From the NCBI GenBank assembly GCA_903838125.1, contig CAILXF010000004.1, positions 1 to 38,510 on the forward strand: a DNA stretch of 38,510 nt. The letters are read 5' to 3'. The stretch comes from an uncultured Pseudomonadota bacterium (GTDB taxonomy: Bacteria > Pseudomonadota > Gammaproteobacteria > Burkholderiales > Methylophilaceae). Each line of letters opens with the position of its first letter. The stretch's first letter is position 1. The notes under the pieces were generated by a model, which was given only the letters and a program-made list of their open reading frames with translations, had not been told where the DNA came from and searched no databases. Positions 22,188-31,135 of the stretch are shown in pieces. Made by a program: the position numbers and the translations under genes.

Positions 22188-22419
22188 CTGGTTCTGCGCC
22201 GTTACTTGCGATTACATGAATGTGGGTGCCCTCACATTGCACCACCTGCCCCGCCCTTATTTTGGCAGTTTTACGATACTCAATATAGTCATCAACAATT
22301 ACCAAACCCTCGGCTACCATAGACTTTCCACGGCCACCGCTATCGGCTAGACCGACAAGCTTAAGTAAGTCGCATAGGGGTACATATTCAGTCTTAATCT
22401 TAAATTCTATGGTTTGCAT
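22177..22419 (-). CDS. Small S4-type RNA-binding protein (YbcJ-like)
   Basis: This is an 80-residue protein consisting of a single S4 RNA-binding fold: LCDLLKLVGLADSGGRGKSMVAEG is the S4 helix-turn-helix (about 16-39) and the rest is the beta part (VDDYIEYRKTAKIRAGQVV). E. coli YbcJ has the same build and is thought to bind structured RNA; the target is unknown. It is the first gene of the pair with yaeQ. Confidence 0.85.
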   Translation of the reverse strand: MQTIEFKIKTEYVPLCDLLKLVGLADSGGRGKSMVAEGLVIVDDYIEYRKTAKIRAGQVVQCEGTHIHVIASNGAEPDGN

Positions 22420-22467
22420 GAGTGGTTTTCTTTGCTGATTTTGGATTGCGCATTTTCACGCTAACGC

Positions 22468-22476
22468 ATTATAGCA
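22468..22476 (-). promoter_or_regulatory. Extended -10 promoter for the S4/yaeQ pair
   Basis: On the minus strand the sequence reads TGCTATAAT, a perfect -10 with the TGn extension, about 50 bp before the S4 gene start. The -35 region is not recognisable, which extended -10 promoters tolerate. Confidence 0.5.
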
Positions 22477-22580
22477 AACATTGCGTTGCCTAATTTTACA
22501 CGTGCTGTTAGTAGAAGCCGCAAGCAGGCTAGGCAGCTTTCTGTTAAGCTTTCATTCTTTCAAATGCGCAAATATTTATC

Positions 22581-24245
22581 ATGGCTCAATATGTAATGTC
22601 TATGCTCCGAGTGAGCAAAATCGTCCCTCCTAAAAAAACCATTATTAAAGATATTTCCTTATCTTTTTTCCCTGGCGCCAAAATTGGTCTGCTTGGTTTG
22701 AATGGTTCTGGAAAATCAACGGTGTTACGCATTATGGCTGGCGTGGACAAAGAGTACGAAGGTGAGGTCCAGCATCAACCTAACCTTGCGATTGGGTATT
22801 TGCCGCAAGAGCCACAGTTAGATCCAGAAAAAACCGTGCGAGAAGAAGTGGAATCTGGCATGGGAGAAGTAATGCAGGCGCAAGCCAAATTGGAGGCTGT
22901 CTATGCGGCCTATGCTGAACCAGACGCGGACTTTGATAAGCTGGCAGAAGAGCAGGCTAAGTATGAAAATATTATTGCTGCCAGTGGCGCCGATTTAACT
23001 ACGCAGCTAGACATTGCTGCTGATGCCCTTCGTTTACCACCTTGGGACGCCAAAATTGGTCCGCTTTCCGGTGGTGAAAAGCGTCGCGTTGCTTTGTGCA
23101 AATTGTTGCTATCCAAGCCAGATATGCTGCTATTAGATGAGCCAACCAATCACTTGGATGCTGAGTCTGTGGAATGGTTAGAGCAGTATTTGGTGCGCTT
23201 TCCTGGTACCGTAGTTGCCGTGACGCATGATCGCTACTTTTTAGATAATGCCGCGGAATGGATTTTAGAGTTAGACCGCGGTCATGGTATCCCATGGAAA
23301 GGTAATTACTCCAGCTGGTTGGATCAGAAGCAAGCGCGTTTAGCACTTGAAGAATCGCAGGAATCCTCACGCCGCAAAGCCCTTAATACCGAGTTGGAAT
23401 GGGTGCGTCAAAATCCAAAAGCGCGCCAAGCGAAGAGCAAGTCACGTATTGCCCGTTATGAAGAGTTAGCCAGCGCAGAATACCAAAAACGCAATGAAAC
23501 GCAGGAAATATTTATCCCAGCTGGTGAGCGCTTAGGTGATCAAGTCATTGAGTTTAACGGTGTGAGCAAAGCGTTTAAAGATCGCTTATTGATCGATAAT
23601 TTAAGTTTTAGTGTTCCCGCTGGTGCGATTGTTGGAATTATCGGCCCAAATGGGGCGGGTAAATCAACCCTGTTTAAATTAATTACCGGTAAAGAGCAGC
23701 CCGATAGCGGAGAAGTAAAGATAGGCTCTACAGTGCAATTGGCCTACGTTGATCAAAGCCGCGATGCGCTGAGCGACAGCAAAACCGTGTTTGATGAAAT
23801 CTCCGGCGGTTCAGATATTTTGACCGTCGGTCGATACGAAACACCATCACGAGCTTACATCGGGCGCTTTAACTTTAAAGGCGGGGATCAGCAAAAGATT
23901 GTTGGCAATCTTTCTGGTGGTGAGCGCGGACGTTTGCATTTAGCCAAAACCTTGATTTCTGGCGCCAATGTATTGCTACTCGATGAGCCTTCAAACGATC
24001 TGGACATTGAAACCTTACGCGCCTTAGAGGATGCGTTGCTAGAGTTTGCGGGTTGCGTGCTGGTGATTTCTCATGATCGCTGGTTCTTGGATAGGATTGC
24101 CACCCATATTCTGGCGGCTGAAGGCGATTCACAATGGACCTTCTTTAATGGTAATTATCAAGAGTATGAAGCCGATAAGCGTAAACGTTTGGGTGAAGAA
24201 GGCGCCAAACCAAAACGACTACGTTACAAACCAATTAGTCGTTAA
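22581..24245 (+). CDS. ettA: Energy-dependent translational throttle protein EttA (ABC-F)
   Basis: EttA is a soluble ABC-F ATPase that binds the ribosomal E site and gates entry into elongation according to ATP/ADP. The 554-residue protein has two ABC cassettes. The first has Walker A GLNGSGKST (39-47), signature LSGGEKRR and LLLDEPTNHLD. The second has GPNGAGKST, LSGGERGRLHLA and LLLDEPSNDLD. Between them lies the arm/linker region with NPKARQAKSKSRIARYEEL. No membrane segment is present. The length and the full-length similarity distinguish it from Uup and YheS. It is transcribed alone, divergently from the S4 gene. Confidence 0.96.
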   Translation: MAQYVMSMLRVSKIVPPKKTIIKDISLSFFPGAKIGLLGLNGSGKSTVLRIMAGVDKEYEGEVQHQPNLAIGYLPQEPQLDPEKTVREEVESGMGEVMQAQAKLEAVYAAYAEPDADFDKLAEEQAKYENIIAASGADLTTQLDIAADALRLPPWDAKIGPLSGGEKRRVALCKLLLSKPDMLLLDEPTNHLDAESVEWLEQYLVRFPGTVVAVTHDRYFLDNAAEWILELDRGHGIPWKGNYSSWLDQKQARLALEESQESSRRKALNTELEWVRQNPKARQAKSKSRIARYEELASAEYQKRNETQEIFIPAGERLGDQVIEFNGVSKAFKDRLLIDNLSFSVPAGAIVGIIGPNGAGKSTLFKLITGKEQPDSGEVKIGSTVQLAYVDQSRDALSDSKTVFDEISGGSDILTVGRYETPSRAYIGRFNFKGGDQQKIVGNLSGGERGRLHLAKTLISGANVLLLDEPSNDLDIETLRALEDALLEFAGCVLVISHDRWFLDRIATHILAAEGDSQWTFFNGNYQEYEADKRKRLGEEGAKPKRLRYKPISR

Positions 24246-24256
24246 CAAAAACCTAT

Positions 24257-24290
24257 AGCCACAAGTTAGGCTGTGGCTGTATGTTTCTAT
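24257..24290 (+). terminator. Possible terminator between ettA and the SDR gene
   Basis: An inverted repeat AGCCACA/TGTGGCT (24257-24263, 24272-24278) with an 8-nt loop lies in the 41-bp gap between two converging genes and is followed by a moderately T-rich stretch. Confidence 0.4.
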
Positions 24291-25093
24291 AACCAATCCC
24301 AATAAAGGCGCTTTTTATAAGGCGCTTTTTTCATGACAAAATCCCAAAGCACGGGTGGGATAAACCACATTAGTCTTGCTATCCAACCCATCTGCCAAGG
24401 GATTACTACAAAGCGGCGTTTATGTTCTATGGCGTTGACAAACTTTGCCGCCGCAACATCAGCATCCAATAGAAATGGCATTTTATATTGGTTCACATCG
24501 GTCATCGGTGTGCGGATATAACCGGGCGCGATGGTGGTGACAGCAATTTTAGATGCAGCCATTTCTACGCGCAAACTTTCTAAATAGGCAATGACGGCAG
24601 CCTTGCTGGCGCTATAAGCGCCAGCGCCAGGCAAGCCGCGAATGCCGGCAACGCTGGCAATACCCACTAGCTGGCCGCGTAATTTTTGGTTTGGATTTTG
24701 GCGCATTGCACTGATAAATGGCTGAAAAGTGTGCACCATGCCAAGTAGATTAATATCGATTACTGCTTGGAATGCGGCATGGTCTTCGGCAAATTCAGTC
24801 AGGGTTCCGCGGCTCACACCAGCGCTGGCAATCACCACGTCGGGCGAACCAAATTGCTGTATAAAGTCAGCCGCAGCATTGTTGAGTGCAACACTATCGC
24901 GCACATCTAATGAATAGACTGCGCATTTGATTTGGTAGTTTTTTTCCAAGATAGTCCGCAGCTCGTGTAAGCACTCACTACGCCTAGAAGCTAGTCCTAT
25001 AAAGGTTCCAGCGCCAGGGTGGCGTTTTGCATACTCGGTGGCTAATGCAGCGCCTATGCCACTGGAAGCGCCTGTAATAAAAACCTTCATCAT
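24287..25093 (-). CDS. Short-chain dehydrogenase/reductase (SDR)
   Basis: This is a 268-residue classical SDR oxidoreductase; the substrate cannot be told. The cofactor motif TGASSGIG (7-14) and the catalytic Ser147, Tyr160 and Lys164 (YSASK) are present. NAG is replaced by SAG (90-92). The Arg-Arg pair at 37-38 after the second strand suggests NADPH. The C-terminus (about 230-268) is rich in Trp, Pro and Lys with a hydrophobic stretch, as in SDRs that sit at membranes. AGAGGA lies 4 nt before the first of two adjacent ATG codons. Confidence 0.88.
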   Translation of the reverse strand: MMKVFITGASSGIGAALATEYAKRHPGAGTFIGLASRRSECLHELRTILEKNYQIKCAVYSLDVRDSVALNNAAADFIQQFGSPDVVIASAGVSRGTLTEFAEDHAAFQAVIDINLLGMVHTFQPFISAMRQNPNQKLRGQLVGIASVAGIRGLPGAGAYSASKAAVIAYLESLRVEMAASKIAVTTIAPGYIRTPMTDVNQYKMPFLLDADVAAAKFVNAIEHKRRFVVIPWQMGWIARLMWFIPPVLWDFVMKKAPYKKRLYWDWL

Positions 25094-25140
25094 GCAATCC
25101 TCTTCTTAAGCGATTTCAATATGCCAGCAATATAGGCATA

Positions 25141-25180
25141 AAAAAACCCGTTATCACCGGCATGGTAACAACGGGTTTTA
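25141..25180 (-). terminator. Rho-independent terminator of dsbA
   Basis: The arms AAAACCCGTT (25143-25152) and AACGGGTTTT (25170-25179) enclose a 17-nt loop. On the minus strand the stem ends in a U-run, 25 bp after the dsbA stop. Confidence 0.8.
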
Positions 25181-25204
25181 ATTAATGATTAGGCTGATTT
25201 CTAA

Positions 25205-25840
25205 CTATTTTTTACCAGCCTTAGCTGCACGTACATTTGCAATTAGGTAATCGGCTACCTTTAACGCTTGCTCATTACTTCCCGCCATGGTGCTAGATGT
25301 AATATATTGGCCATCAATAATAATTCCTGGCACGCCAGTTGCGCCTGAAGCGCGGAAAAATTGTGCAGCACGATTAAGCTTGTTGTTCATAGAGAATGAT
25401 TTAAAAGCTTCTTCCACTTTTTTTCTATCCAAACCACTTTGCTTGGTGATCCAATCTATGGTTGCCACTTCATCAGTAGGATTTAACACTTTTTGTTTAT
25501 GAATCGCATCAAATAATGGGGTGTGTAATTTTTCGGTTAACTTTAAATCTTCCATGGCGTAATAAGCTTTTGCCATTGGTGCCCAGTCAGCACGCGGAAG
25601 TCCAGGAACACGTTTGAAGACCACGTCAGCAGGTAATTTTTTTACCCATGCCGCAAGGATAGGATCCATTTGGTAGCAATGGATACAACCGTACCAAAAC
25701 AGCTCAATGACCTCTATTTTATTTGGGGTGTCAGTTGGAATCGTTTGTGCTGTTCTATCAAACTCAGTGCCGGCCTGAGGATCCGCTGCCAACACATTAA
25801 ATGAGGCCAATAACATTAAGGCGATTAATAACTTCTTCAT
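25205..25840 (-). CDS. dsbA: Thiol:disulfide interchange protein DsbA
   Basis: DsbA is the periplasmic oxidase that introduces disulfides into exported proteins, such as the cytochrome at 5871. The 211-residue precursor has a signal peptide (1-19, VLAA/DPQ), a thioredoxin-like fold with a helical insertion, and the active site FWYGCIHCY with Cys52 and Cys55. The cis-proline loop reads TGVPG (Val170-Pro171). The dipeptide between the cysteines is Ile-His instead of the Pro-His of E. coli DsbA. AAGGAAAG precedes the ATG. It is downstream of argS and the SPOR gene with a 100-bp gap, and may have its own promoter there. Confidence 0.93.
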   Translation of the reverse strand: MKKLLIALMLLASFNVLAADPQAGTEFDRTAQTIPTDTPNKIEVIELFWYGCIHCYQMDPILAAWVKKLPADVVFKRVPGLPRADWAPMAKAYYAMEDLKLTEKLHTPLFDAIHKQKVLNPTDEVATIDWITKQSGLDRKKVEEAFKSFSMNNKLNRAAQFFRASGATGVPGIIIDGQYITSSTMAGSNEQALKVADYLIANVRAAKAGKK

Positions 25841-25940
25841 TTTACTTTCCTTATAAAGGGTTTTTTAATTGGGTTGATAAGAATACATTCAATTTTTTGC
25901 TAATGTACTACTATTAATTCTGAGGACTAATCAATACCAA

Positions 25941-26558
25941 TTATTGGTTTTCGTTATTCACTTTAATTAAGTCAGCCTTAAAACCGTTGGCTAGCAAATC
26001 TTTCTTGGTTTTGTTAATTTGCTCTAAGTCTTTTAATGGACCCACTCGCACGCGGTGCCAAACACCTTTGTCTGGAATAGTTGCGGTTTGCACCAAAGCT
26101 TCAAAACCTTGTAAGGCTAACTTCGCCTTCATATTGTCAGCCTCTTCACCAGTTTGAAAAGCACCCACCTGTAAAAAGTAGCTTTGTTGTATTACGGGTT
26201 GCTGCGCACTTTCTTTAAGTCGATTTTCTTCTTCTGGCGAAACTTTACTCTCGCTACCAGGCAATATATTATAAAAATCAAAGCGTGTTTTTTCTTCAGT
26301 ATTGCTACTTACGCCATCTGCAGGCTTAGCACTAGCTAAATCTGCCTTCACATCTTTTTGATCTACGATTTTATCTGCCACAGATTTTTCTGTTGGGGAC
26401 TGATGCGTAAATGGACTTTCACCACCTTTAATAAACATCACTACCGAAAGTGATGCAGCCACACCCAGTAAAAACCCAATAAGCAACCCTGTAATTAAGG
26501 GGTTGCCAGCCTTTGTTGATTTGCTGCGCTCGGCATGTGGTTTGTAGTCTATACTCAT
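25941..26558 (-). CDS. SPOR-domain membrane protein
   Basis: This 205-residue bitopic inner-membrane protein has a short basic cytoplasmic N-terminus, one transmembrane helix (21-43, LITGLLIGFLLGVAASLSVVM), a polar periplasmic linker (about 45-120) and a C-terminal SPOR domain (about 124-201; SYFLQVGAFQTGEEADNMKAKL, WHRVRVGPL). SPOR domains bind denuded peptidoglycan at division septa, so a FtsN-like or DedD-like septal role is possible but not shown. It follows argS by 12 bp, an arrangement often seen in betaproteobacteria. Confidence 0.88.
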   Translation of the reverse strand: MSIDYKPHAERSKSTKAGNPLITGLLIGFLLGVAASLSVVMFIKGGESPFTHQSPTEKSVADKIVDQKDVKADLASAKPADGVSSNTEEKTRFDFYNILPGSESKVSPEEENRLKESAQQPVIQQSYFLQVGAFQTGEEADNMKAKLALQGFEALVQTATIPDKGVWHRVRVGPLKDLEQINKTKKDLLANGFKADLIKVNNENQ

Positions 26559-26570
26559 CGTTATTAATCC

Positions 26571-28256
26571 TTACATTCTTTCTTTGGCGTCAACACCAAG
26601 TAAATCTAACCCATTTTTAAGCACTTGCTGGGTGGCGCTAATTAAGCTTAAGCGTGCTATTTTAACTGCTTCATCATCAATTAAGAACTTATATTCATTG
26701 TAATAGCTGTGCAAATCGCTGGCTAATTCTTTTAGATAATTGGCAATCACATGCGGTGCTAGTTCGGTCGCTGCATTTTCCACAGTTTCAGGATATTCAC
26801 TCAAGCGCTGCATTAGGGCCACTTCATGTGCGTTGGTGAGCGGCCTTAAGTCGGCACTAACTAGCGACACTGGTGTGCCATTCCCTAGCGCGGCCCATTG
26901 GCTCAGCACGCTACATATCCGTGCATGTGCATACTGTATATAAAACACAGGATTGTCATTGGTTTGTGTGCGAGCTAGATCTATATCAAATACTAGCTGT
27001 GAATCTGCTCGGCGTGCCGCTAGGAAATAACGAGTAGCATCGACACCTACTTCTTCAATCAAATCACGTAAGGTGACATAGCTTCCTGCACGTTTTGACA
27101 GTTTCACTTCTTCGCCGCCACGCATCACTGTCACCATTTGATGTAACACATAATCGGGCCAGCCAGCTGGTATGCCAACATCCAATGCTTGCAGTCCAGC
27201 ACGAACGCGAGTAATGGTGCTGTGGTGGTCGGCGCCTTGCTCATTAATCACGCGCACAAAGCCACGATGCCATTTTTCGGCGTGGTAAGCCACGTCAGGG
27301 ACAAAATAGGTGTAGCCACCATCAGTCTTTCGCATTACGCGGTCTTTATCATCGCCAAAGTCAGTGGTTTTGAGCCATAGCGCATCATCAAGCTCGTAAG
27401 TATGCCCACTAGCAACCAAGGCATTCACGGTTTTCTCAACCTTACCTTCTGAATATAAAGCGCTTTCTAAGGAGAATACATCGAACTCAATTTGAAACGC
27501 TTTTAAATCCAAATCTTGCTCGTGGCGTAAATATGCTACAGCAAAGCTACGGATAGATTCAATATTGTTAATATCGCCGCTTGCAGTGACCTCAATATCA
27601 TCCGCAACAACAGTATGTTTGGTTAAATAAGCTGCGGCAATATCATTAATATATTCGCCACGGTAGCCATTTTCTGGAAAGCTTTCATGTTCAGTTGAAA
27701 TGCCCTTGCAGCGCGCTAATACCGATATTGTTAGATTATCAATTTGTGCGCCGGCATCGTTGTAATAAAACTCACGCGTCACATCCCAGCCACTGGCATC
27801 AAGCAAGCGTGCTAAGCAATCCCCTACTGCCGCGCCTCGACCATGCCCGACGTGAAGGGGACCAGTTGGGTTAGCAGACACAAATTCCACTTGTACTTTT
27901 TGAGGCTTACCCTGCGCATCATGACCCTGAGTATTGTGGCCATATCGTTTGCTGGCAGTAAGAATATCGTGCACCACCATTTGCCTAGATTGCGCACTTA
28001 GAAAGAAATTTATAAATCCAGCGCCGGCAATTTCCGTTTTCGTAATATAGTCGTTATTTGGAAGCGCTGCGATAATTTGTGTGGCAATGGCGCGAGGATT
28101 TTGCTTAAGTGATTTTGCTAAAATCATAGCCAAATTGGTAGAAAAATCCCCATGCTCGGCCGATTTAGGGCGATCTAGCAAAATGCTGTCAGCGTTGAGG
28201 TCGGGAGCAATACTTTTTGCTGCAGTAGCAAGTAATTGGGTAAGATGTGCTTTCAA
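26571..28256 (-). CDS. argS: Arginyl-tRNA synthetase
   Basis: ArgRS charges tRNA-Arg with arginine. The 561-residue class I enzyme has the N-terminal Add-1 domain (1-100), the HIGH-type motif HVGH (135-138) in [15 protein letters not shown], the KLSKRAG loop (KMSK equivalent) and the C-terminal anticodon-binding DALR domain ending in [13 protein letters not shown]. The start codon is TTG. The gene diverges from priA and leads an argS-SPOR-dsbA run. Confidence 0.98.
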   Translation of the reverse strand: MKAHLTQLLATAAKSIAPDLNADSILLDRPKSAEHGDFSTNLAMILAKSLKQNPRAIATQIIAALPNNDYITKTEIAGAGFINFFLSAQSRQMVVHDILTASKRYGHNTQGHDAQGKPQKVQVEFVSANPTGPLHVGHGRGAAVGDCLARLLDASGWDVTREFYYNDAGAQIDNLTISVLARCKGISTEHESFPENGYRGEYINDIAAAYLTKHTVVADDIEVTASGDINNIESIRSFAVAYLRHEQDLDLKAFQIEFDVFSLESALYSEGKVEKTVNALVASGHTYELDDALWLKTTDFGDDKDRVMRKTDGGYTYFVPDVAYHAEKWHRGFVRVINEQGADHHSTITRVRAGLQALDVGIPAGWPDYVLHQMVTVMRGGEEVKLSKRAGSYVTLRDLIEEVGVDATRYFLAARRADSQLVFDIDLARTQTNDNPVFYIQYAHARICSVLSQWAALGNGTPVSLVSADLRPLTNAHEVALMQRLSEYPETVENAATELAPHVIANYLKELASDLHSYYNEYKFLIDDEAVKIARLSLISATQQVLKNGLDLLGVDAKERM

Positions 28257-28367
28257 AGCTAATTTATATCATTTAAGTGTAAAGCAGCATTTTAACCTAC
28301 TGCCGTAACTTTTTCTTTAATCACTTGAAATCAAGCATTAGCCTTTAATTTAACTCCAAAAACCACC

Positions 28368-30599
28368 TTGCCAAAATCCATACTTAAAATCGCCTTAGAT
28401 GTGCCCTTAGATCGATTATTCGATTATTTAAGTGGCGGTCATGCCGTGCAGGTTGGGCAGCGCGTTCTTGTGCCATTCGGTCGGCGCAGTCAAATCGGTA
28501 TCGTGATAGCGTTGGCAGATACTAGCGAATTTCCAATAGAAAAATTAAAACCCGTCAGCCACGTGTTTGCCGACGAACGACCGTTAGATCATGAAGTTAT
28601 AAGTTTACTTAAATTTAGTGCCGACTATTATCAGTACCCATTTGGCCAGGCGCTGTTATCGGCATTGCCAGCTCGGTTACGGCAAATTGCGCCAGCGGTA
28701 TCGCGTAAGCAATACGCCTACCAGCTTACGACGCTAGGCTTAAACGTCGATATTGCGGAAATTCCCAAGCGCCAGTTGTTATTGCGCCGCGTACTTGAGG
28801 CACTAAAAACTAGCGCACAACTAACTGAAATTGAGTTAGATGCCATCTCTAGTGGTGCTCGCAAAGTGGCTAAACAGCTTGTGGATCTTTCTTGGGCAAG
28901 TAGCCATCAAGTGCAAGCCGCCATACGCATGCCCGAACTCCAGGTGACATCTGCGCCCGATCTAAATGTTGAGCAAGCGTTGGCAGTGGACAGTATTGTG
29001 CAGGCACCACAGGACTTTGGTGCGTGGCTATTGCATGGCATTACTGGCAGTGGGAAAACCGAAGTATATATCCGGCTCATGCAACATGCGTTGCAGCAAC
29101 CAGATGCACAGGTGCTTGTATTAGTGCCAGAAATCAATTTAACGCCACAGTTAGAAGCGCGCTTTAGAAGTCGTTTGGCGAATTATTCTTTGGTAAGTCT
29201 ACATAGTAATTTGAGCGAGGGTGAGCGCTTACATCACTGGCAACTAGCGCAGTCGGGCGTGGCAAAAATAATTATCGGCACTCGGCTTTCAATTTTCACC
29301 CCCCTGCCCAACCTCAAGCTGATTATTGTTGATGAAGAGCATGATAGTTCTTATAAGCAGCAAGATAGCATGCGCTACCATGCGCGCGACGTTGCGTTGG
29401 TGCGTGCGAAGCGACTAAACATTCCAGTGGTGTTAGGTTCGGCAACGCCGGCATTGGAAAGTTGGCACAACGCAACGGCTAGCGCCACTTCAGCGGTAAG
29501 CACCAGTCAGCCAAATAAGTACAATTTACTGAGTTTGAATCAGCGCGCGGTAACTGCGGCACAGTTGCCAGAGATTACATGTATAGATACCACTAAAGTT
29601 CATTTACAGCAAGGATTGACGCCTCAATTAATCCAAGCCTTGCGTTTACGCTTGGAGCGTAAAGAGCAAAGTTTGTTGTTTATTAATCGGCGTGGTTATT
29701 CGCCAGTTTTACTGTGTTCTGCTTGTCATTGGATTGCCCCTTGCATGCGCTGCAGTAGTAAACTCGTGGTGCATTTGGGGCAAAAGAAACTTCGCTGCCA
29801 TCATTGTGGACATGAACAAAGAATTCCCAACCAATGTCCTAGCTGTGGCAATGCTGATTTGCATCCGACGGGACAAGGCACGCAGCGGCTAGAGCAAACG
29901 CTGGCCCAATTATTTCCTAGCGCACGGATTGCTAGAGTGGATCGTGATAGCACAAGCCGTAAAAATTCGTTGGTAGAGATTCTAGAGCGAGTACATGCAC
30001 AGGAAATTGATATTTTGGTTGGTACGCAGATGCTAGCCAAAGGCCATGACTTTCCAAACTTAACCTTGGTTGGCGTGATTGATACCGATAGCGCGCTACA
30101 TAGCCCAGATTTTCGTGCCAGCGAGCGATTATTTGCGCAACTGATGCAAGTGGCTGGTCGCGCTGGTCGCGCCGACAAAGCTGGCCAAGTCATTATTCAA
30201 ACCCAGTTTCCTGAGCACGTGCTATTCAACGCTTTGCGCAGCCAAGATTATGTGGCTTATGCCAACGCCATGTTGCAAGAGCGTGAGCAAGTGCAGTTCC
30301 CACCCTATGTGTTTACCGCGTTACTGCGAGCAGAGGCAAACGACTATGCTTTGGCGAATCAGTTTTTACAGCATGCGTTTAGTTTGGCGCGAAACCTAAG
30401 TCAGGATGTTCTGGTGTATGACCCTGTGCGCCCACAAATGGAACGCCTAAAGGGCATGGAGCGCGGCCATATGCTGATACAAGCTTCGCATCGGCCAGCA
30501 TTACAGAAATTACTGAGAAATTTGGTGATGCAATTGAGGGGCACAAGTATTGCAGCTAAGGTCAGATGGTCTATGGACGTTAATCCTTTAGATTTCTAA
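28368..30599 (+). CDS. priA: Primosomal protein N' (replication restart helicase PriA)
   Basis: PriA recognises collapsed replication forks and reloads DnaB through the primosome. The 743-residue protein has the N-terminal 3'-end-binding domain, the SF2 helicase core with Walker A GITGSGKT (224-231) and DEEH (322-325), and eight cysteines (about 448-485: CSACHWIAPCMRCSSK, CHHC, CPSC) that bind two zinc ions within the helicase. The QVAGRAGRA motif VI is present. The start is TTG; no better codon lies nearby. Confidence 0.97.
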   Translation: MPKSILKIALDVPLDRLFDYLSGGHAVQVGQRVLVPFGRRSQIGIVIALADTSEFPIEKLKPVSHVFADERPLDHEVISLLKFSADYYQYPFGQALLSALPARLRQIAPAVSRKQYAYQLTTLGLNVDIAEIPKRQLLLRRVLEALKTSAQLTEIELDAISSGARKVAKQLVDLSWASSHQVQAAIRMPELQVTSAPDLNVEQALAVDSIVQAPQDFGAWLLHGITGSGKTEVYIRLMQHALQQPDAQVLVLVPEINLTPQLEARFRSRLANYSLVSLHSNLSEGERLHHWQLAQSGVAKIIIGTRLSIFTPLPNLKLIIVDEEHDSSYKQQDSMRYHARDVALVRAKRLNIPVVLGSATPALESWHNATASATSAVSTSQPNKYNLLSLNQRAVTAAQLPEITCIDTTKVHLQQGLTPQLIQALRLRLERKEQSLLFINRRGYSPVLLCSACHWIAPCMRCSSKLVVHLGQKKLRCHHCGHEQRIPNQCPSCGNADLHPTGQGTQRLEQTLAQLFPSARIARVDRDSTSRKNSLVEILERVHAQEIDILVGTQMLAKGHDFPNLTLVGVIDTDSALHSPDFRASERLFAQLMQVAGRAGRADKAGQVIIQTQFPEHVLFNALRSQDYVAYANAMLQEREQVQFPPYVFTALLRAEANDYALANQFLQHAFSLARNLSQDVLVYDPVRPQMERLKGMERGHMLIQASHRPALQKLLRNLVMQLRGTSIAAKVRWSMDVNPLDF

Positions 30600-30608
30600 G
30601 GCCTCCTG

Positions 30609-30812
30609 TTAAGAAGTCGGACCCTCTTTATTATCCTTAACTTCTGCCGAACCTAGCGCTAATTTTAGCGCATCCTCACCACTTAAAAATTTATGGTGTT
30701 GAGCGTGCCGTTGTGCTGAAGACTCAAACATACGCGCATGACGATCGATATAAGTGTCTTTGTTATAAATCTTACAGGGCTCTTGTTGCTTAATATCCGA
30801 TGCCTGAGTCAT
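30609..30812 (-). CDS. Small hypothetical protein
   Basis: This is a 67-residue polar protein of unknown function, without signal peptide or membrane segment. It has a His/Gln/Arg-rich middle (DRHARMFESSAQRHAQHHKF) and an acidic end. An excellent Shine-Dalgarno (AAGGAAGG, seven bases before the ATG) supports it as a real gene. It converges on priA with a 9-bp gap. No family is recognised. Confidence 0.7.
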   Translation of the reverse strand: MTQASDIKQQEPCKIYNKDTYIDRHARMFESSAQRHAQHHKFLSGEDALKLALGSAEVKDNKEGPTS

Positions 30813-31135
30813 TTTGTATCCTTCCTTTAAATTGCTAAGCGTACTATCAGCTATTGAAAAGTTACATATGTAGATGACGTGACGATGGGATTAAGCGCTA
30901 GTCCCAAACCAGAGACGTCATACCCTACAAACGCAAGCGACACATTGAACATAAACCACTGCTAAACTATTTTAATGGATGTTGGTGACTGACGAAGAGT
31001 GAACAGGGTCTACCACCAGCCTAGATTAAGTATCCTATGGACATATCAATGTTGTGGCAAGCATTTTGACTGGTAATAAAACTGGTAAGTAATAGGTACT
31101 AGGCTTAACTAATCAGGATTGGTCACTTTGGCTAG
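30813..31135. other. Non-coding stretch upstream of the small gene
   Basis: This 323-bp region separates the LuxR-type gene from the small hypothetical gene; both are on the minus strand. It should hold the promoter of the small gene and the 3' end of the regulator transcript. I see no convincing promoter, terminator, RNA gene or repeat. Confidence 0.5.

Noticed and set aside
22999-23370. 123-residue minus-strand open frame inside ettA
   Set aside because: It lies wholly within the strongly conserved ettA frame and has no recognisable protein character. Other long antisense frames in dnaA, atpB, atpF, priA and atpH were rejected for the same reason.
24305-24330. Two copies of AAGGCGCTTTTT that look like a terminator
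   Set aside because: They are direct, not inverted, repeats and lie inside the SDR gene, where they encode its Lys-rich C-terminus.
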